Assembly (NCBI GenBank): GCA_964503315.1
Contig: CAZCZL010000001.1
Coordinates: 124,001 to 188,000, forward strand
Source of the DNA: FEB-12 sp964503315
GTDB taxonomy: Bacteria > Zixibacteria > MSB-5A5 > GN15 > FEB-12
Direction: 5' to 3'
DNA length: 64,000 nt
Shown here: piece by piece, positions 49,764 to 59,504 of the stretch
How positions within the stretch are numbered: position 1 is the stretch's first letter
Layout of the letters: each line of letters opens with the position of its first letter
The notes under the pieces: model-generated
Seen by the model: only the letters and a program-made list of their open reading frames with translations
Database searches by the model: none
What the model was told of the DNA's origin: nothing
Made by a program: the position numbers and the translations under genes

Positions 49764-51596
49764 ATGTTTGAATCTTTGCGGAAAATGATCTTCCCCATCA
49801 TTATCATCGTCCTGTTGTTTTTCGTGGCAATGATCGTTCTCGAGTGGGGATTGGATATTACCGGCCGGTCCATGGGTGGCCAGGCCAATTATGCCGGTAC
49901 CGTCAACGGCCAGAATATCGCCTGGGATACCTATAACCGGGTCTACCAGCAGTTGTACCAGAATGAGTCCCAGCGCTCGGACTACGATGTCCCGGATTCA
50001 AAAGTCCGTGAGTTGGAGCAGACCGCATGGAATCAGTTGGTGCATGACCACCTGCTGGCCCAGGAAGCTTCCAAAAACAATATCGTAGTGACCGAGAAAG
50101 AGCTCTACTCCTATCTTCGGATGCAGCCGCCGACATATCTGCAGCAGGTAGATGCATTCCAGACCAATGGTCAGTTTGATTATAACAAGTATGTTCAGGC
50201 AATGGCCGACCCTCAGTGGGCATCATTCTGGGCCCAGATCGAGCCGGGGATCCGGACTGAGATCGAGCGGCTGAAGATGCAGGAGATCGTCGTGCAGACG
50301 GTGTCCGTTTCGGAGACGGAACTGAAGCAGGCGTTTCTTGAAGGATTCGAAAAGGTCAAGATCGGGCTCGTGAATATCTCCCAGAACCGTTATGCGGGGA
50401 CAGCGCCTGCTCCGACCGAAGAGCAGCTTCGCCAGTATTTCGAACTCCACAAGGACAAGTACAAACTCGATGAGCGGGCGATCCTTAATGTGGCGATGAT
50501 CGAGAAGAAGCCGACGGAAGAGGATTGGTCCGCGGCCGGTGCGCGTCTCCGCGTCATCTATGATTCTGTGGTGGCAGGCGCGGATTTCGCCGAAATGGCG
50601 CGAGCTTACTCACAGGATGGTTCTGCCTCGGCCGGAGGGGACCTGGGGTGGTTCGGACGCGGTCAGATGGTCGCGGAGTTCGATCAGCGTTCGTTCAGTA
50701 TGCAAGCGGGAGAGATCAGTCAGCCGTTCCGGACGCAATTCGGCTGGCACATCATCAAGCATATGGGCTACCGTGACACGGTCCTGACTCCGGGCAGTGC
50801 TCCGGTGCACCAGGCCAACGCGGCGCATATCCTCTTGCGTGTCGAACCGACCCAGGAATCTCTGGATGCCGCGTTCCAGAAGCTGTCTGACGTGCAGTTA
50901 GCGGCTGAGGAGAGTGGATTCAAGCAGGCGGCCAGTGAGGCCGGGCTGGAGGTCAAGCCGACCACGCCGTTCACGCGGAAGATGTCGATTCCGATGATCG
51001 GGTTTGATGCCGCGGCGGATTCATTCGCGTTCCAGAATCAACCGGGCGCCGTGTCTCAGGTGATGGAGAACAATTCCGCGTTCTATATTCTCGAAGTCGC
51101 CGAGAGACTGCCCGCTGGAGACGCGCAATTCGATGAAGCCAAACCGCGGTTGACGCAAGAAGTTCGTCGTGAGACTATCGCCAAGATGTGTCGCGATGAA
51201 GCGGAGAAAGTTGTGAACATGGCGCGTGGCGGCATGTCGCTTGAGGCCGCCGCAAAAGCGAATGGCTTGATCTACAACACCACCGACTGGCTGACCCGCA
51301 ACAGCTATCAGTCCGAGTTAGGCCGCGATCCGGTCGCGATCAGCGCGGCGTTCTCCATGAACACGCCGGGTGAGATCGTAGGTCCGGTGTCCTATTCGGC
51401 AGGTGCGGCCGTGATGATGCTCATTGAAAAGCAGTCTCCGGAGTTGACCCTATTCAACGAAAAGAGAGACTCGATCTATAATCAGGTTATGTCCGCCAAA
51501 CAGCAGGAGATGTATTCCCGCTGGTATGAGGGGATATTCCAGACCGCCAAGATCGAGAACAATGTCGCGCGGGTGAATCGCGGCGCGTTTAACTAA
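49764..51596 (+). CDS. SurA/PpiD-like peptidyl-prolyl isomerase chaperone
   Basis: 610 residues with the layout of PpiD: one N-terminal membrane helix (IFPIIIIVLLFFVAMIVLEW), SurA-N-type helices, then a parvulin domain (about residues 230-335; AYSQDGSASAGGDLGWFGRG, FRTQFGWHIIKH) and a long C-terminal region with a second, degenerate rotamase-like part. It folds outer-membrane or periplasmic proteins. AGAGGAG precedes the ATG. It is divergent from the M23 gene. Confidence 0.93.
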   Translation: MFESLRKMIFPIIIIVLLFFVAMIVLEWGLDITGRSMGGQANYAGTVNGQNIAWDTYNRVYQQLYQNESQRSDYDVPDSKVRELEQTAWNQLVHDHLLAQEASKNNIVVTEKELYSYLRMQPPTYLQQVDAFQTNGQFDYNKYVQAMADPQWASFWAQIEPGIRTEIERLKMQEIVVQTVSVSETELKQAFLEGFEKVKIGLVNISQNRYAGTAPAPTEEQLRQYFELHKDKYKLDERAILNVAMIEKKPTEEDWSAAGARLRVIYDSVVAGADFAEMARAYSQDGSASAGGDLGWFGRGQMVAEFDQRSFSMQAGEISQPFRTQFGWHIIKHMGYRDTVLTPGSAPVHQANAAHILLRVEPTQESLDAAFQKLSDVQLAAEESGFKQAASEAGLEVKPTTPFTRKMSIPMIGFDAAADSFAFQNQPGAVSQVMENNSAFYILEVAERLPAGDAQFDEAKPRLTQEVRRETIAKMCRDEAEKVVNMARGGMSLEAAAKANGLIYNTTDWLTRNSYQSELGRDPVAISAAFSMNTPGEIVGPVSYSAGAAVMMLIEKQSPELTLFNEKRDSIYNQVMSAKQQEMYSRWYEGIFQTAKIENNVARVNRGAFN

Positions 51597-51616
51597 GCGA
51601 TAAGATCAGATCGAAG

Positions 51617-51644
51617 AAAAAGCCCCTCGCTGAGGGGCTTTTTT
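51617..51644. terminator. Bidirectional terminator
   Basis: AAAAAGCCCCTC / GAGGGGCTTTTTT stem with a 3-4-base loop lies between the convergent chaperone and nitrilase genes. It has A- and T-runs on both sides. Confidence 0.92.
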
Positions 51645-51649
51645 GATGG

Positions 51650-52441
51650 TCACTGGAGCGGACTGGAGAGTGTGGCGCGAGTCTGGTTGGCTTGAAGTTT
51701 CTGGCCGAATTCACGGACCTCGGCAATATCCAGTGTCGCGGTCAGGATGCGCTGCTGTTGCTCTTCGTACATGGTGGTCTGCTGCAGGATGCCCCACGGC
51801 GCGGCAATTAGTGAGCGTCCCTGGAGCGGTCGTCCAAAGATCTCCCCTACGCCGCAAACTTTCACGACATACGCATTGGCCTGAGCCGCCCCAGCGAGGA
51901 AAAACTTCTGGTCACGAAATTTCTTCTGAGAGAGAGAATCATCGGGACGATACAACGAAGTGGTCGGGACGAAAATAATGTCAGCGCCGTGTACGCGAAG
52001 TTCGTCGTACACATGCGGGTAGAAAACATCGCCGCAGATCATCATGCCGACGCGGATGCCGTCAAAACTCATGACGAAATTTTCTGAGCCGGCGGATATC
52101 CCTTTGGCCAACTCGCCTGGGACAGGATAGCGCTTGCGATACTTGCCAAGAATTGCGCCGTGGTCGATCACGTAGGCGGTATTGTACAGGCGACCTTCGG
52201 CGGCCTCAACGATCGTCCCGCCGACAATACAGGTGTGCAGTTCGTCGGAGAGCCGACAGAGGTAGTCAAGGTACTCAGCCTGGCGCAGGGCGGCGCGCTG
52301 ATAGTCGGACACTGTATGATCAATCAGGAAGTACTCAGGCAGGCAAACAAAGTCCGGCCTCTGCTTAAAGATATGTATTTTGGCTTCAAGCGTGAGCCGT
52401 CCTCCCATGACCGCCTGTACGGCGACAACTTTTACGAGCAT
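51650..52441 (-). CDS. Carbon-nitrogen hydrolase (nitrilase superfamily)
   Basis: 263 residues. The catalytic triad is visible: Glu in CLPEYF (about residue 36), Lys in KYRKRYPVPGE (about 102) and Cys in MMICGDVFYP (about 137). These hydrolases cut amides or nitriles. Branch and substrate cannot be told. AAGGA lies about 10 bases before the ATG. Single gene. Confidence 0.92.
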   Translation of the reverse strand: MLVKVVAVQAVMGGRLTLEAKIHIFKQRPDFVCLPEYFLIDHTVSDYQRAALRQAEYLDYLCRLSDELHTCIVGGTIVEAAEGRLYNTAYVIDHGAILGKYRKRYPVPGELAKGISAGSENFVMSFDGIRVGMMICGDVFYPHVYDELRVHGADIIFVPTTSLYRPDDSLSQKKFRDQKFFLAGAAQANAYVVKVCGVGEIFGRPLQGRSLIAAPWGILQQTTMYEEQQQRILTATLDIAEVREFGQKLQANQTRATLSSPLQ

Positions 52442-52561
52442 TGGGTTCAGTGTCCTTGCCTAAGATACGCCTCAGGTCCCTCAAAGTTCATCAAAAGATA
52501 GTGAGGAAATGTAAAGGGCGGCTGGTCGGCCGCCCTGCAGTAGTTGTTTGTGACTGATCGC

Positions 52562-54238
52562 CTAGCAGTTTGTATAGTTCGGTCCCTCGCCCCCTTGAGG
52601 CGTCACCCAGCGGATAACCTGATACGGATCCGCGATATCACATGTTTTGCAGTGAACACAGTTGGAAGGCGTCAGCTCAAGCTTCTGTTTTCCGGGACGA
52701 GACGGGTCATCCACCATGTTATACACATCGGCGGGACAGAAGTGCTGACACGGGTTGCCGTACTCCTGCGTACACCTGTTGTTGCAGATGTCATAGTCGG
52801 CGATGACCAGGTGCGACGGCTGATGTTCATCGTGCATGGTGCCCGACTTGTAGACATCGGTCACCTTGTCGAATGTCAGTTTGCCGTCAAACTTGATATC
52901 TTTGGGCGTCGGAGCATGGCCGAACTTCTGCGCGAACTGATCGAGTTTGAGCATATACTCGTGATCGCGGTGGTGCGGTTTACGGTCAAAGAGGCCGCGT
53001 CCGCCGGTGACCATCTGTATCCCGCCATGGAAAAGACCGGCAAAAAGACCCGATTTGAACCCGGCGTGGAAATTGCGCGTGTCGTACAGCTCTTTGTAAG
53101 CCCAGCTAGCGTGGAATCTGGATTCGTATCCCTTGAGTGTATTCGTAGAGTAGTCTCCGGATCTTACCGCCTCGAAGATCGTCTCGCCTGCCATCATGCC
53201 TGACTTGATAGCCAAATGAACGCCTTTCAGTCGTTGTGGATTCAGCATACCGGCAGCATCCCCCGCCAGCAGCAGGCCGTCATGGTAAAGTTTGGGAATA
53301 GAATAGAATCCCGCGACGGGAACGGTCTTGGCGCCATAGTGCAGCATTGTGCCGCCCTCGATAAATGAACGAATAAGCGGATGCGACTTGTACATCTGAA
53401 AACGGGCATGCGGGTCATTGGTCGGGTCCGGTGAATCAAGGCCGATGCAATACCCGACCGAGACCATAGTGTCGCTCATACCGTAGACCCACCCGCCGCC
53501 ATATTCGTAGGATTCAGCAGGGAAGCCAATTGTGTGTACGACCTGACCTGCGGAGATGCGTCCTGCCGGAAGCTCCCAGACCTCTTTCACTCCGGTAAGA
53601 TAGGATTGCGGCTGGCAATCTTTGGTCAGCGCCGGGATTTTTTCGAATGCCTGGCGCGTGAGCGAGCCGTGCACGCCTTCGCAAAGGACGGTCACCTTGG
53701 CATGGACAAGAGAACCGGGCTCGAAGTTCGATTTTGGGGTGCCGTCCTTGTCTAGTCCCATGTCGACCGTCTGAACGCCGACGACCTTGCCATCCTCGAC
53801 GAGCAGATCATAGCCTGCCATACCGGCATAGATATCTACTCCCATCGCTTCGACCTGCTGGGCAAGCCACGCGGTGAATTTGTTCAGCGAAATGATATAG
53901 TTGCCATGGTTATCAAGCGGCGGCGGATTGATGGGGGCTTTGATCTTCCCCGTCGACGTGAGATAACAGAAGGAGTCGGCCGACACGGGGGCTTCAAGCG
54001 GCGCGCCCTTTTCCTTGTAATCGGGGATCAATTCCGCGATACCGCGCGGGTCCATCACAGCGCCAGAGAGCGAGTGAGCGCCGACATATGACCCCTTATC
54101 CATGAAAAGGATCTCGGGCTTGGGTACGGATGGATTTTCGGCGAACAGCTGCGCCAGACGATAGGCGACTGCAAGACCGGCAGGCCCGGCCCCGACTATA
54201 AGAATATCTGTCTCGAGAATCTCACGTTCGATAGGCAT
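52562..54238 (-). CDS. Electron transfer flavoprotein-ubiquinone oxidoreductase
   Basis: 558 residues. FAD-binding ILIVGAGPAGLAVAYRLAQ is at the start, a membrane-facing middle part follows, and the C-terminal 4Fe-4S ferredoxin-like end has cysteines in CTQEYGNPC, QHFCPADVY, NCVHCKTCDI. It passes electrons from ETF (fatty acid or amino acid oxidation) to quinone. The ETF genes are not in this window. No other member of the family's operon is seen. Family assignment is firm. Confidence 0.95.
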   Translation of the reverse strand: MPIEREILETDILIVGAGPAGLAVAYRLAQLFAENPSVPKPEILFMDKGSYVGAHSLSGAVMDPRGIAELIPDYKEKGAPLEAPVSADSFCYLTSTGKIKAPINPPPLDNHGNYIISLNKFTAWLAQQVEAMGVDIYAGMAGYDLLVEDGKVVGVQTVDMGLDKDGTPKSNFEPGSLVHAKVTVLCEGVHGSLTRQAFEKIPALTKDCQPQSYLTGVKEVWELPAGRISAGQVVHTIGFPAESYEYGGGWVYGMSDTMVSVGYCIGLDSPDPTNDPHARFQMYKSHPLIRSFIEGGTMLHYGAKTVPVAGFYSIPKLYHDGLLLAGDAAGMLNPQRLKGVHLAIKSGMMAGETIFEAVRSGDYSTNTLKGYESRFHASWAYKELYDTRNFHAGFKSGLFAGLFHGGIQMVTGGRGLFDRKPHHRDHEYMLKLDQFAQKFGHAPTPKDIKFDGKLTFDKVTDVYKSGTMHDEHQPSHLVIADYDICNNRCTQEYGNPCQHFCPADVYNMVDDPSRPGKQKLELTPSNCVHCKTCDIADPYQVIRWVTPQGGEGPNYTNC

Positions 54239-54317
54239 ACTCTTGTCCGAGCTAAGACGTTTTGTTCGACAGAATATACGTCCTTGCCCGGCAAAAGCAA
54301 ACGGTAGTCACCGTGGA

Positions 54318-54752
54318 CTATTTCGAGGAACTGGAGACGCGCTGATGTCCCGGACCCGAGTCGTGGTCATCGTCGGCATCCCGCCGCCCGTTCATCGGGA
54401 TCTGCAGCATCTCGCTGATGCGTCGCTTGTCGCATCCGATGGTAAAGAGGCGGTTAGTGCGAATGATGGGGCGACGGATCAGGGTGTTATCCTGTGCCAT
54501 CATCTTAATAACTTCGTGGCGTTCCGGCAATTCTCGGTCGAAGCCCATTTTGGCGAACGACTTGGAAGCAGGATTCAAAAAGTATTCTATGCTGAAATAG
54601 CCGACCAGGCGGCGAATCTCATCTTCGGTGAACGGCTTCTTCTCAAGATCACGAATATCGAGATCCACCCCGGCATCTTCGATGAAACGGCGAGTTTCAG
54701 CGCACTGTTCATCGTTGCCATAAGTGATGAACGTGGCACGTTTGGGGGGCAT
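54318..54752 (-). CDS. ArsC/Spx-family thioredoxin-fold protein
   Basis: 144 residues. The thioredoxin-like fold of ArsC/Spx/YffB is visible: FITYGNDEQCAETRRFIEDA with a single Cys (no second Cys of the Spx CxxC), then RDLEKKPFTEDEIRRLVGY and a conserved RRPIIRTNRLF. It could be an arsenate reductase-like or Spx-like enzyme; the RRP block is kept, but there is no arsenic operon around it. The C-terminal 20 residues are a low-complexity tail. Promoter-like boxes lie upstream (54907-54936). Confidence 0.8.
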   Translation of the reverse strand: MPPKRATFITYGNDEQCAETRRFIEDAGVDLDIRDLEKKPFTEDEIRRLVGYFSIEYFLNPASKSFAKMGFDRELPERHEVIKMMAQDNTLIRRPIIRTNRLFTIGCDKRRISEMLQIPMNGRRDADDDHDSGPGHQRVSSSSK

Positions 54753-55279
54753 ACTTCCTCCTGGGTTGTGATGAGTCGCCTCATCAATTGCGACGCGGTC
54801 GCAACAAACAGTACTACTGGTACAGTGATTTCATGACCTTCGGGATAGCGAAGATCAGACTTCAGAACCCGCGATCGCTCATCCTAGCCCGCGATCACGA
54901 GCCGATATTAAAACGTTTCTACGACCTCTTTGTCAACACAATTCTCGATTTTCAACATCATTTTCCTCTCGAAAACGCGACCTCGAATATCTACCGAACT
55001 ATCCCTTTTCAGGGTCTGGCCGTGCAACTTTCCCGGCACGAACCATCAGAACCAGCAGAATCGGAAATAGGTCCTCTGAACTCGAAAGCGCCCCGTTGAA
55101 TCGAGGGTCCCCTTGTGAGGTTATCGGAAAATCGGACGACTACTTTAAGAGGCTCTCACCCCTTATAACGAACCAGCGTGGATTCAGTTCCGAGTGTAAG
55201 GCCAGATATCCAGACACCAAGCGCTCTTTTTGACCGAATCTTCGACTTTACCAGGCAGTTACCGGCCCTGAAAACCGAA
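54753..55279. promoter_or_regulatory. Intergenic region with promoter for the ArsC-like gene
   Basis: On the minus strand TTGACA (54936-54931), 18-base spacer, TTTAAT (54912-54907) forms a plausible promoter about 155 bases before the gene. No other gene is supported in the stretch; a 103-codon plus-strand ORF (54788-55099) has a TTG start and no binding site. Confidence 0.45.
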
Positions 55280-55897
55280 TTAGATTCGCAGAGCGACTCC
55301 GACCCCGTCCCGGATCGGCAAAACGGTCGTAAAGAAACGCTTATCGGCGTACAGAAGCTCGGTAAACTCGACAATTCGTTTGGTGGTGTGGTCCTGATCG
55401 CGGTCGGCGACGCGGCCCGACCAGATGAGATTATCGGTTATGAATAGTCCGCCCTTGCGCAGCCGTGTGGCCGCCAGGTCGATTGTGCGAGGGTAATCAT
55501 GCTTGTCGATGTCATTCAGGATAATGTCATACGGCCCAGACATTTTTTTCGCAATCCGCAGGGCATCGCCCACACGAAAGTCAAACGAAGTGCGCAGTCC
55601 TGACGTAGCGATATATTCAAAAGCCCGTTCCTTGTTCTGTTTGTCACCATCGGTCATTAGAATCTTCCCTTTTGGACCGATCGCCATAGCGAACCAGATA
55701 GCTGAATAACCATATCCTGAACCCAACTCGAGGATGTTCTTTGCTTTGATGGATAGTGCCAATTGGTAGAGCAGACGTCCTACCAGGGGTCCTATTATGG
55801 GGAAGTGGTGTTTCCTGGCGTATCGCTCCATCTCCTGCAGGACAGGAGAGCGAGCAGGGGTCATATCATGCAGATATCGGTGGACTTTCTTGAACAT
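55280..55897 (-). CDS. Class I SAM-dependent O-methyltransferase (COMT-like)
   Basis: 205 residues. The AdoMet motif is ILELGSGYGYSAIWFA, followed by the acidic MTDGDKQN and the catalytic metal-binding segment NDIDKHDYP (the cation-dependent O-methyltransferase DxDK type). The C-terminal part (TDNLIWSGRV, TTVLPIRDGVGVALR) is typical of this family, which methylates catechol-like or small hydroxyl compounds. Substrate not predictable. It is 12 bp from the Rieske gene, probably one operon. Confidence 0.92.
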   Translation of the reverse strand: MFKKVHRYLHDMTPARSPVLQEMERYARKHHFPIIGPLVGRLLYQLALSIKAKNILELGSGYGYSAIWFAMAIGPKGKILMTDGDKQNKERAFEYIATSGLRTSFDFRVGDALRIAKKMSGPYDIILNDIDKHDYPRTIDLAATRLRKGGLFITDNLIWSGRVADRDQDHTTKRIVEFTELLYADKRFFTTVLPIRDGVGVALRI

Positions 55898-55909
55898 TAC
55901 CGACGCTCC

Positions 55910-56212
55910 TCACAGCAGCAAGTAGACATTGTCACCTTCGACCTCGATGTCGTAACGTCTGAGTTTCATACCCGGTCGACCAAGGCACTCGCCGGATTCG
56001 AGGTCATATTTCCAGCCATGCCATTGGCAGGTCAAGATGCCGTCTTTCACTCCCCCATTGGCCAGACTAGCCTTCATATGTTTGCACTCAGATTCGATTC
56101 CGTAGAGCCGGCCATCGACATTGAAGACGGCAATTCGTCTCGCCAAGATCCGTTTTTCCACCGCTGTGCCGACTGGAAGCCCGGACAGCTTGCACATCAG
56201 TATTTTGTTCAT
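55910..56212 (-). CDS. Rieske-type [2Fe-2S] ferredoxin
   Basis: 100 residues from the ATG at 56212 (GGAG 6 bases upstream); the longer frame to 56239 has no site. The cluster ligands are Cys and His in ECKHMKASL and in CQWHGWKYD (C-x-H...C-x2-H). It resembles the small ferredoxin subunits (NirD/BphF-like) that feed electrons to oxygenases. No oxygenase is adjacent; the partner is unknown. Confidence 0.93.
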   Translation of the reverse strand: MNKILMCKLSGLPVGTAVEKRILARRIAVFNVDGRLYGIESECKHMKASLANGGVKDGILTCQWHGWKYDLESGECLGRPGMKLRRYDIEVEGDNVYLLL

Positions 56213-56310
56213 TGGTTCTCCAGGCTGGACCGACCACACGCGGTCAGACCACCTGAAAACTAAGAATAGAATTCCAGTGGAAATCGCAACAAGAACCTGA
56301 GTAGCGGCGG

Positions 56311-58560
56311 TTAGACCGCGTCGCTGGCGACTGGATGAAGCTTCTGCTCCGCCGACTCGCTGGCAGGCTCAGCCTCGGCCGTCTTTTGGCGACGGCGGCG
56401 GTCATACATGCTCAGGAAGCCACCGAGAAACGCGAGGAAGCAGCCTACCCAGAAAAGCTGGATGAGAGGTTTCTTTGACAACTCAATGACCAATAGACCG
56501 GGTGTGGAAGTACCGGCGGGGACAAATTCACCTTCGAAAGCGAGCCGCACACCGCCATCTTCTGGGCGAATCCCGGCGATGAAGACCGAGCCGCGATCAT
56601 TATCAAAACGGGAATAGATCGGCGTGACTTCGTTTCCCTTCACCACGAGCTCAGGAGCAAGGTCTTCGGTCTTGCCGTCGTAGGCGATGGTGATGCGCGC
56701 GGCGGCGCTCATGGCGCTATCCTGATCGCCATGGTTCCCCATCTCAAAACGGTGGAAGGTAACCGCATACTTGTCTACCTGAACCGTCTCCCCTTTCGTC
56801 AGGAAATGCTCTCCCTGACGCTGTTCTTTGGGAAGTTCAATCGACGATGGTGAGAAATACAGGTCGTAGGTCAGGTAATTCTCGACATGCGGCTTCTTCA
56901 TCACGCCTTCCTGATTTTTCGGGAATTCGTGCGGAAGAGTGGCCACAAACTGTTCGTCGCCACGTGTAACAGTAACGTGGCAATCAAAACCTTTCTCAGT
57001 CGGATGCGTATCGGTAAAGTTGAGCTGATAGCCCATCACGGTCTGCGGCTGGTTCTGCACCAGATTGACCTGTTGTTTGGTTTCAAAGCCATTGGCGAGG
57101 GCAGCGCCGGTCAAGGCGATCGCCAGACCGCAATGCGAAAGGTAACCAGGTTGCCAACGACCCTGCCTGACGGACTCATATAGCACATAGCCGTTGACCA
57201 CCAGTGCCCAAGCGGCCGCGCCGAAGAGCGCCAGATAGATGATCTCAGACGTGAAGCCAGTGAGTAGCAACGCCAGCACAGTGACGGCAAACACAGAGCC
57301 GCCGAGCATGAGGAGTTTCTTACGGGAAAGCCCATCATTCCAGCGGAAAACCGGGAATAGCGAAATCAGCAGAAGTATGCAGACCGCCACCGGGGTCATG
57401 GTCGTAAAATAGTAGTTCTGGCCGACGTTGGAGGGATTCTCCGTTACTCGTGTCAGCAGCGGCGCGGAGGTTCCAATCAGCACTAACAATCCACCAATAA
57501 ACAGTACGACGACGCCCAGGGTGACCAAATAGGATCGTGAGGCAACTTTGGAATAGGATGGTTCAGGGGTGATATCGCGCCAACGGAAAACCAGGAAGAA
57601 CAGACCAAGACCGATGAAGAAGAACAGTCCGCTGACGAGGAATGCGTTGATCCCCAGATCGACAAAGGAGTGGACGGAGAAATCGGCCAGGACTCCGGAG
57701 CGAGTCAGGAAAGTGCCATAGAGAACAGACCAGAAGCTCATGCAGACAGCAAACAGCGAGAAGCGGAGGAGTCCGCGGCGCTGACGTTTGATGAAAAGCG
57801 AGTGAACTTGAGCCGTCAGGAATATCCAAGGGATAAGCGAGGAGTTCTCCACCGGATCCCAGGCCCAGAAGCCGCCCCATCCGAGAGTCTCATATGCCCA
57901 ATAGCCACCCAGGATGAGCGAAACGCCAAGCGCGCCCCAGGCGAAAAGTGTCCAGCGACGGGCAGCCTCAGACCAGACATGGTATTTCCGCTCGACAAGC
58001 GCGGTCAGCGCGAATACGAACGGAAAAACCGTTCCGGCGAAGCCGGAGAACATGATCGGCGGATGAATGGTCATCCAGAAATTTTGAAGAAGCGGATTGA
58101 GGCCCGCGCCCTCCTCGCGGAAAACCGGCATGATCTCAAAGGGTGATTTCTTGATCATGATGAGCAGCAGCGAGAGGACGAACAGGTTCAAAAAGAACAT
58201 GTTGCCGCGCTCGAACTGCTTCGCAGTAAACATCATGATGGTTCCGAGAACCACCGTGTAAAAGAGCCAGAGCAGGAAAGTACCTTCCTGTCCGCCCCAC
58301 AGCGTGGCGATCAGGTAATGGAGCGGGAGGTCGGTCGAGGAATATGAATATACGTACGCGACTGAAAAGTCGTGTGTCAGGATCAAGTACATTAGTGTAG
58401 AGAGAGCACCGATCGTGGCGACGGTCGTCAGATGGAAGAAACGTCGACCCAAACTCTGGAAATGCTCTCTGCCGCGCCAGGCGAGAAAATAGAAGACCGC
58501 GGACAAGAGAGAACCGATTGCCGCGGTGAAGATGAAGAAATCGCCAAGATGAGCCACCAT
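56311..58560 (-). CDS. ccmF: Cytochrome c heme lyase, CcmF/CcsA type
   Basis: 749 residues with about 14 membrane helices. The heme-binding tryptophan-rich motif is GWGGFWAWDPVENSSLIPW (about residue 228), with flanking conserved His residues, e.g. in FWMTIHPPIMFSGF. CcmF is the ligase that attaches heme to apocytochrome c. No other ccm genes are visible in the window; the rest must be elsewhere. Size and motif favour CcmF over the shorter CcsA. The C-terminal part is a soluble periplasmic domain ending in one helix. Confidence 0.93.
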   Translation of the reverse strand: MVAHLGDFFIFTAAIGSLLSAVFYFLAWRGREHFQSLGRRFFHLTTVATIGALSTLMYLILTHDFSVAYVYSYSSTDLPLHYLIATLWGGQEGTFLLWLFYTVVLGTIMMFTAKQFERGNMFFLNLFVLSLLLIMIKKSPFEIMPVFREEGAGLNPLLQNFWMTIHPPIMFSGFAGTVFPFVFALTALVERKYHVWSEAARRWTLFAWGALGVSLILGGYWAYETLGWGGFWAWDPVENSSLIPWIFLTAQVHSLFIKRQRRGLLRFSLFAVCMSFWSVLYGTFLTRSGVLADFSVHSFVDLGINAFLVSGLFFFIGLGLFFLVFRWRDITPEPSYSKVASRSYLVTLGVVVLFIGGLLVLIGTSAPLLTRVTENPSNVGQNYYFTTMTPVAVCILLLISLFPVFRWNDGLSRKKLLMLGGSVFAVTVLALLLTGFTSEIIYLALFGAAAWALVVNGYVLYESVRQGRWQPGYLSHCGLAIALTGAALANGFETKQQVNLVQNQPQTVMGYQLNFTDTHPTEKGFDCHVTVTRGDEQFVATLPHEFPKNQEGVMKKPHVENYLTYDLYFSPSSIELPKEQRQGEHFLTKGETVQVDKYAVTFHRFEMGNHGDQDSAMSAAARITIAYDGKTEDLAPELVVKGNEVTPIYSRFDNDRGSVFIAGIRPEDGGVRLAFEGEFVPAGTSTPGLLVIELSKKPLIQLFWVGCFLAFLGGFLSMYDRRRRQKTAEAEPASESAEQKLHPVASDAV

Positions 58561-58580
58561 AGTCTGTCCTTACTGAGTGA

Positions 58581-59504
58581 TCAGCCGGCCTGCGTGGCCG
58601 CTTTTCTGATCCGTTCGCGACGATCCGGCACCACCACTTCGGCGGTTCCACCGGAAATAGCGACGAGTCGTGAGATTACTTCCTCAACCAGAAATTCGGG
58701 GGTGGACGCGCCGGCGGAGATACCGACCTTCTCTATAGTATCGTCAGCGAACCACTCATCCTTGATATCGGCGGCCGATGATATCAATATTCCACGTCCG
58801 CAGATGGCGTCTGATATCTGCGCCAGTCGAACGGAGTTGGCCGAGGTTTTGGAACCGACCACCAGCACCATATTGACCTGAGGAGCCAGGTCGAGAATAG
58901 CATTTTGACGCTGGGTTGTCGCGTTGCAGATGGTATCAAAGATCTCGATATGCGGCCACTTTACCTTGGCCAGCTTCTGGAACTCCGCCACTTCTTCCTG
59001 ATTGCAGGTCGATTGGGACGTGAGGCCGAGCTTGCGATCGGTCCAGTCCGGAAGGTTCGGCAGTTCATTCTTTGAGGTCACGACCGTAATCTTGTCAGGA
59101 GCATGTCCGACGACACCCTGAGTCTCGTCGTGATGAGGGTCGCCGAAGTGAATGACGTGGTAGCCGTTCTCGATAACCTTCATCACGATGTTGTATATAC
59201 GGGTGACCAAAGGACAGGTGGCATCGATAACGTCCAGCCCTCTGGCTTTGGCGTATTCGATGACGTACGGGGCGATGCCGTGGGCAGAGATGATCAGCGT
59301 GCCGTCCTTGACGTCATCGAGAGAATACGCCTGGCCGACACCCTGGTCGAGAAAGCGCTGGACGACGGTCTCGTTGTGCACAATCTCGTTTAGGATAGTA
59401 ACTTTGCGTGATTTATCCTGCGCAGTCTCTTCGGCGATATTTATGGCTCGCTTCACCCCCATGCAAAAGCCGTGGTGACGCGCCATGATAATCTGTTTCA
59501 GCAT
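58581..59504 (-). CDS. ispH: 4-hydroxy-3-methylbut-2-enyl diphosphate reductase
   Basis: 307 residues. The last step of the MEP isoprenoid route gives IPP and DMAPP. The three cluster cysteines are C14 (HGFCMGVKRA), C97 (DATCPLV) and C193 (ICNATTQRQ). The active-site block is HGIAPY (residue 75 on) and GHAPD. The first bases overlap the end of lipA by 7. Confidence 0.97.
   Translation of the reverse strand: MLKQIIMARHHGFCMGVKRAINIAEETAQDKSRKVTILNEIVHNETVVQRFLDQGVGQAYSLDDVKDGTLIISAHGIAPYVIEYAKARGLDVIDATCPLVTRIYNIVMKVIENGYHVIHFGDPHHDETQGVVGHAPDKITVVTSKNELPNLPDWTDRKLGLTSQSTCNQEEVAEFQKLAKVKWPHIEIFDTICNATTQRQNAILDLAPQVNMVLVVGSKTSANSVRLAQISDAICGRGILISSAADIKDEWFADDTIEKVGISAGASTPEFLVEEVISRLVAISGGTAEVVVPDRRERIRKAATQAG

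Noticed and set aside
54788..55099. Plus-strand ORF of 103 codons
   Set aside because: TTG start without binding site and it covers a promoter-like region for the opposite-strand gene.
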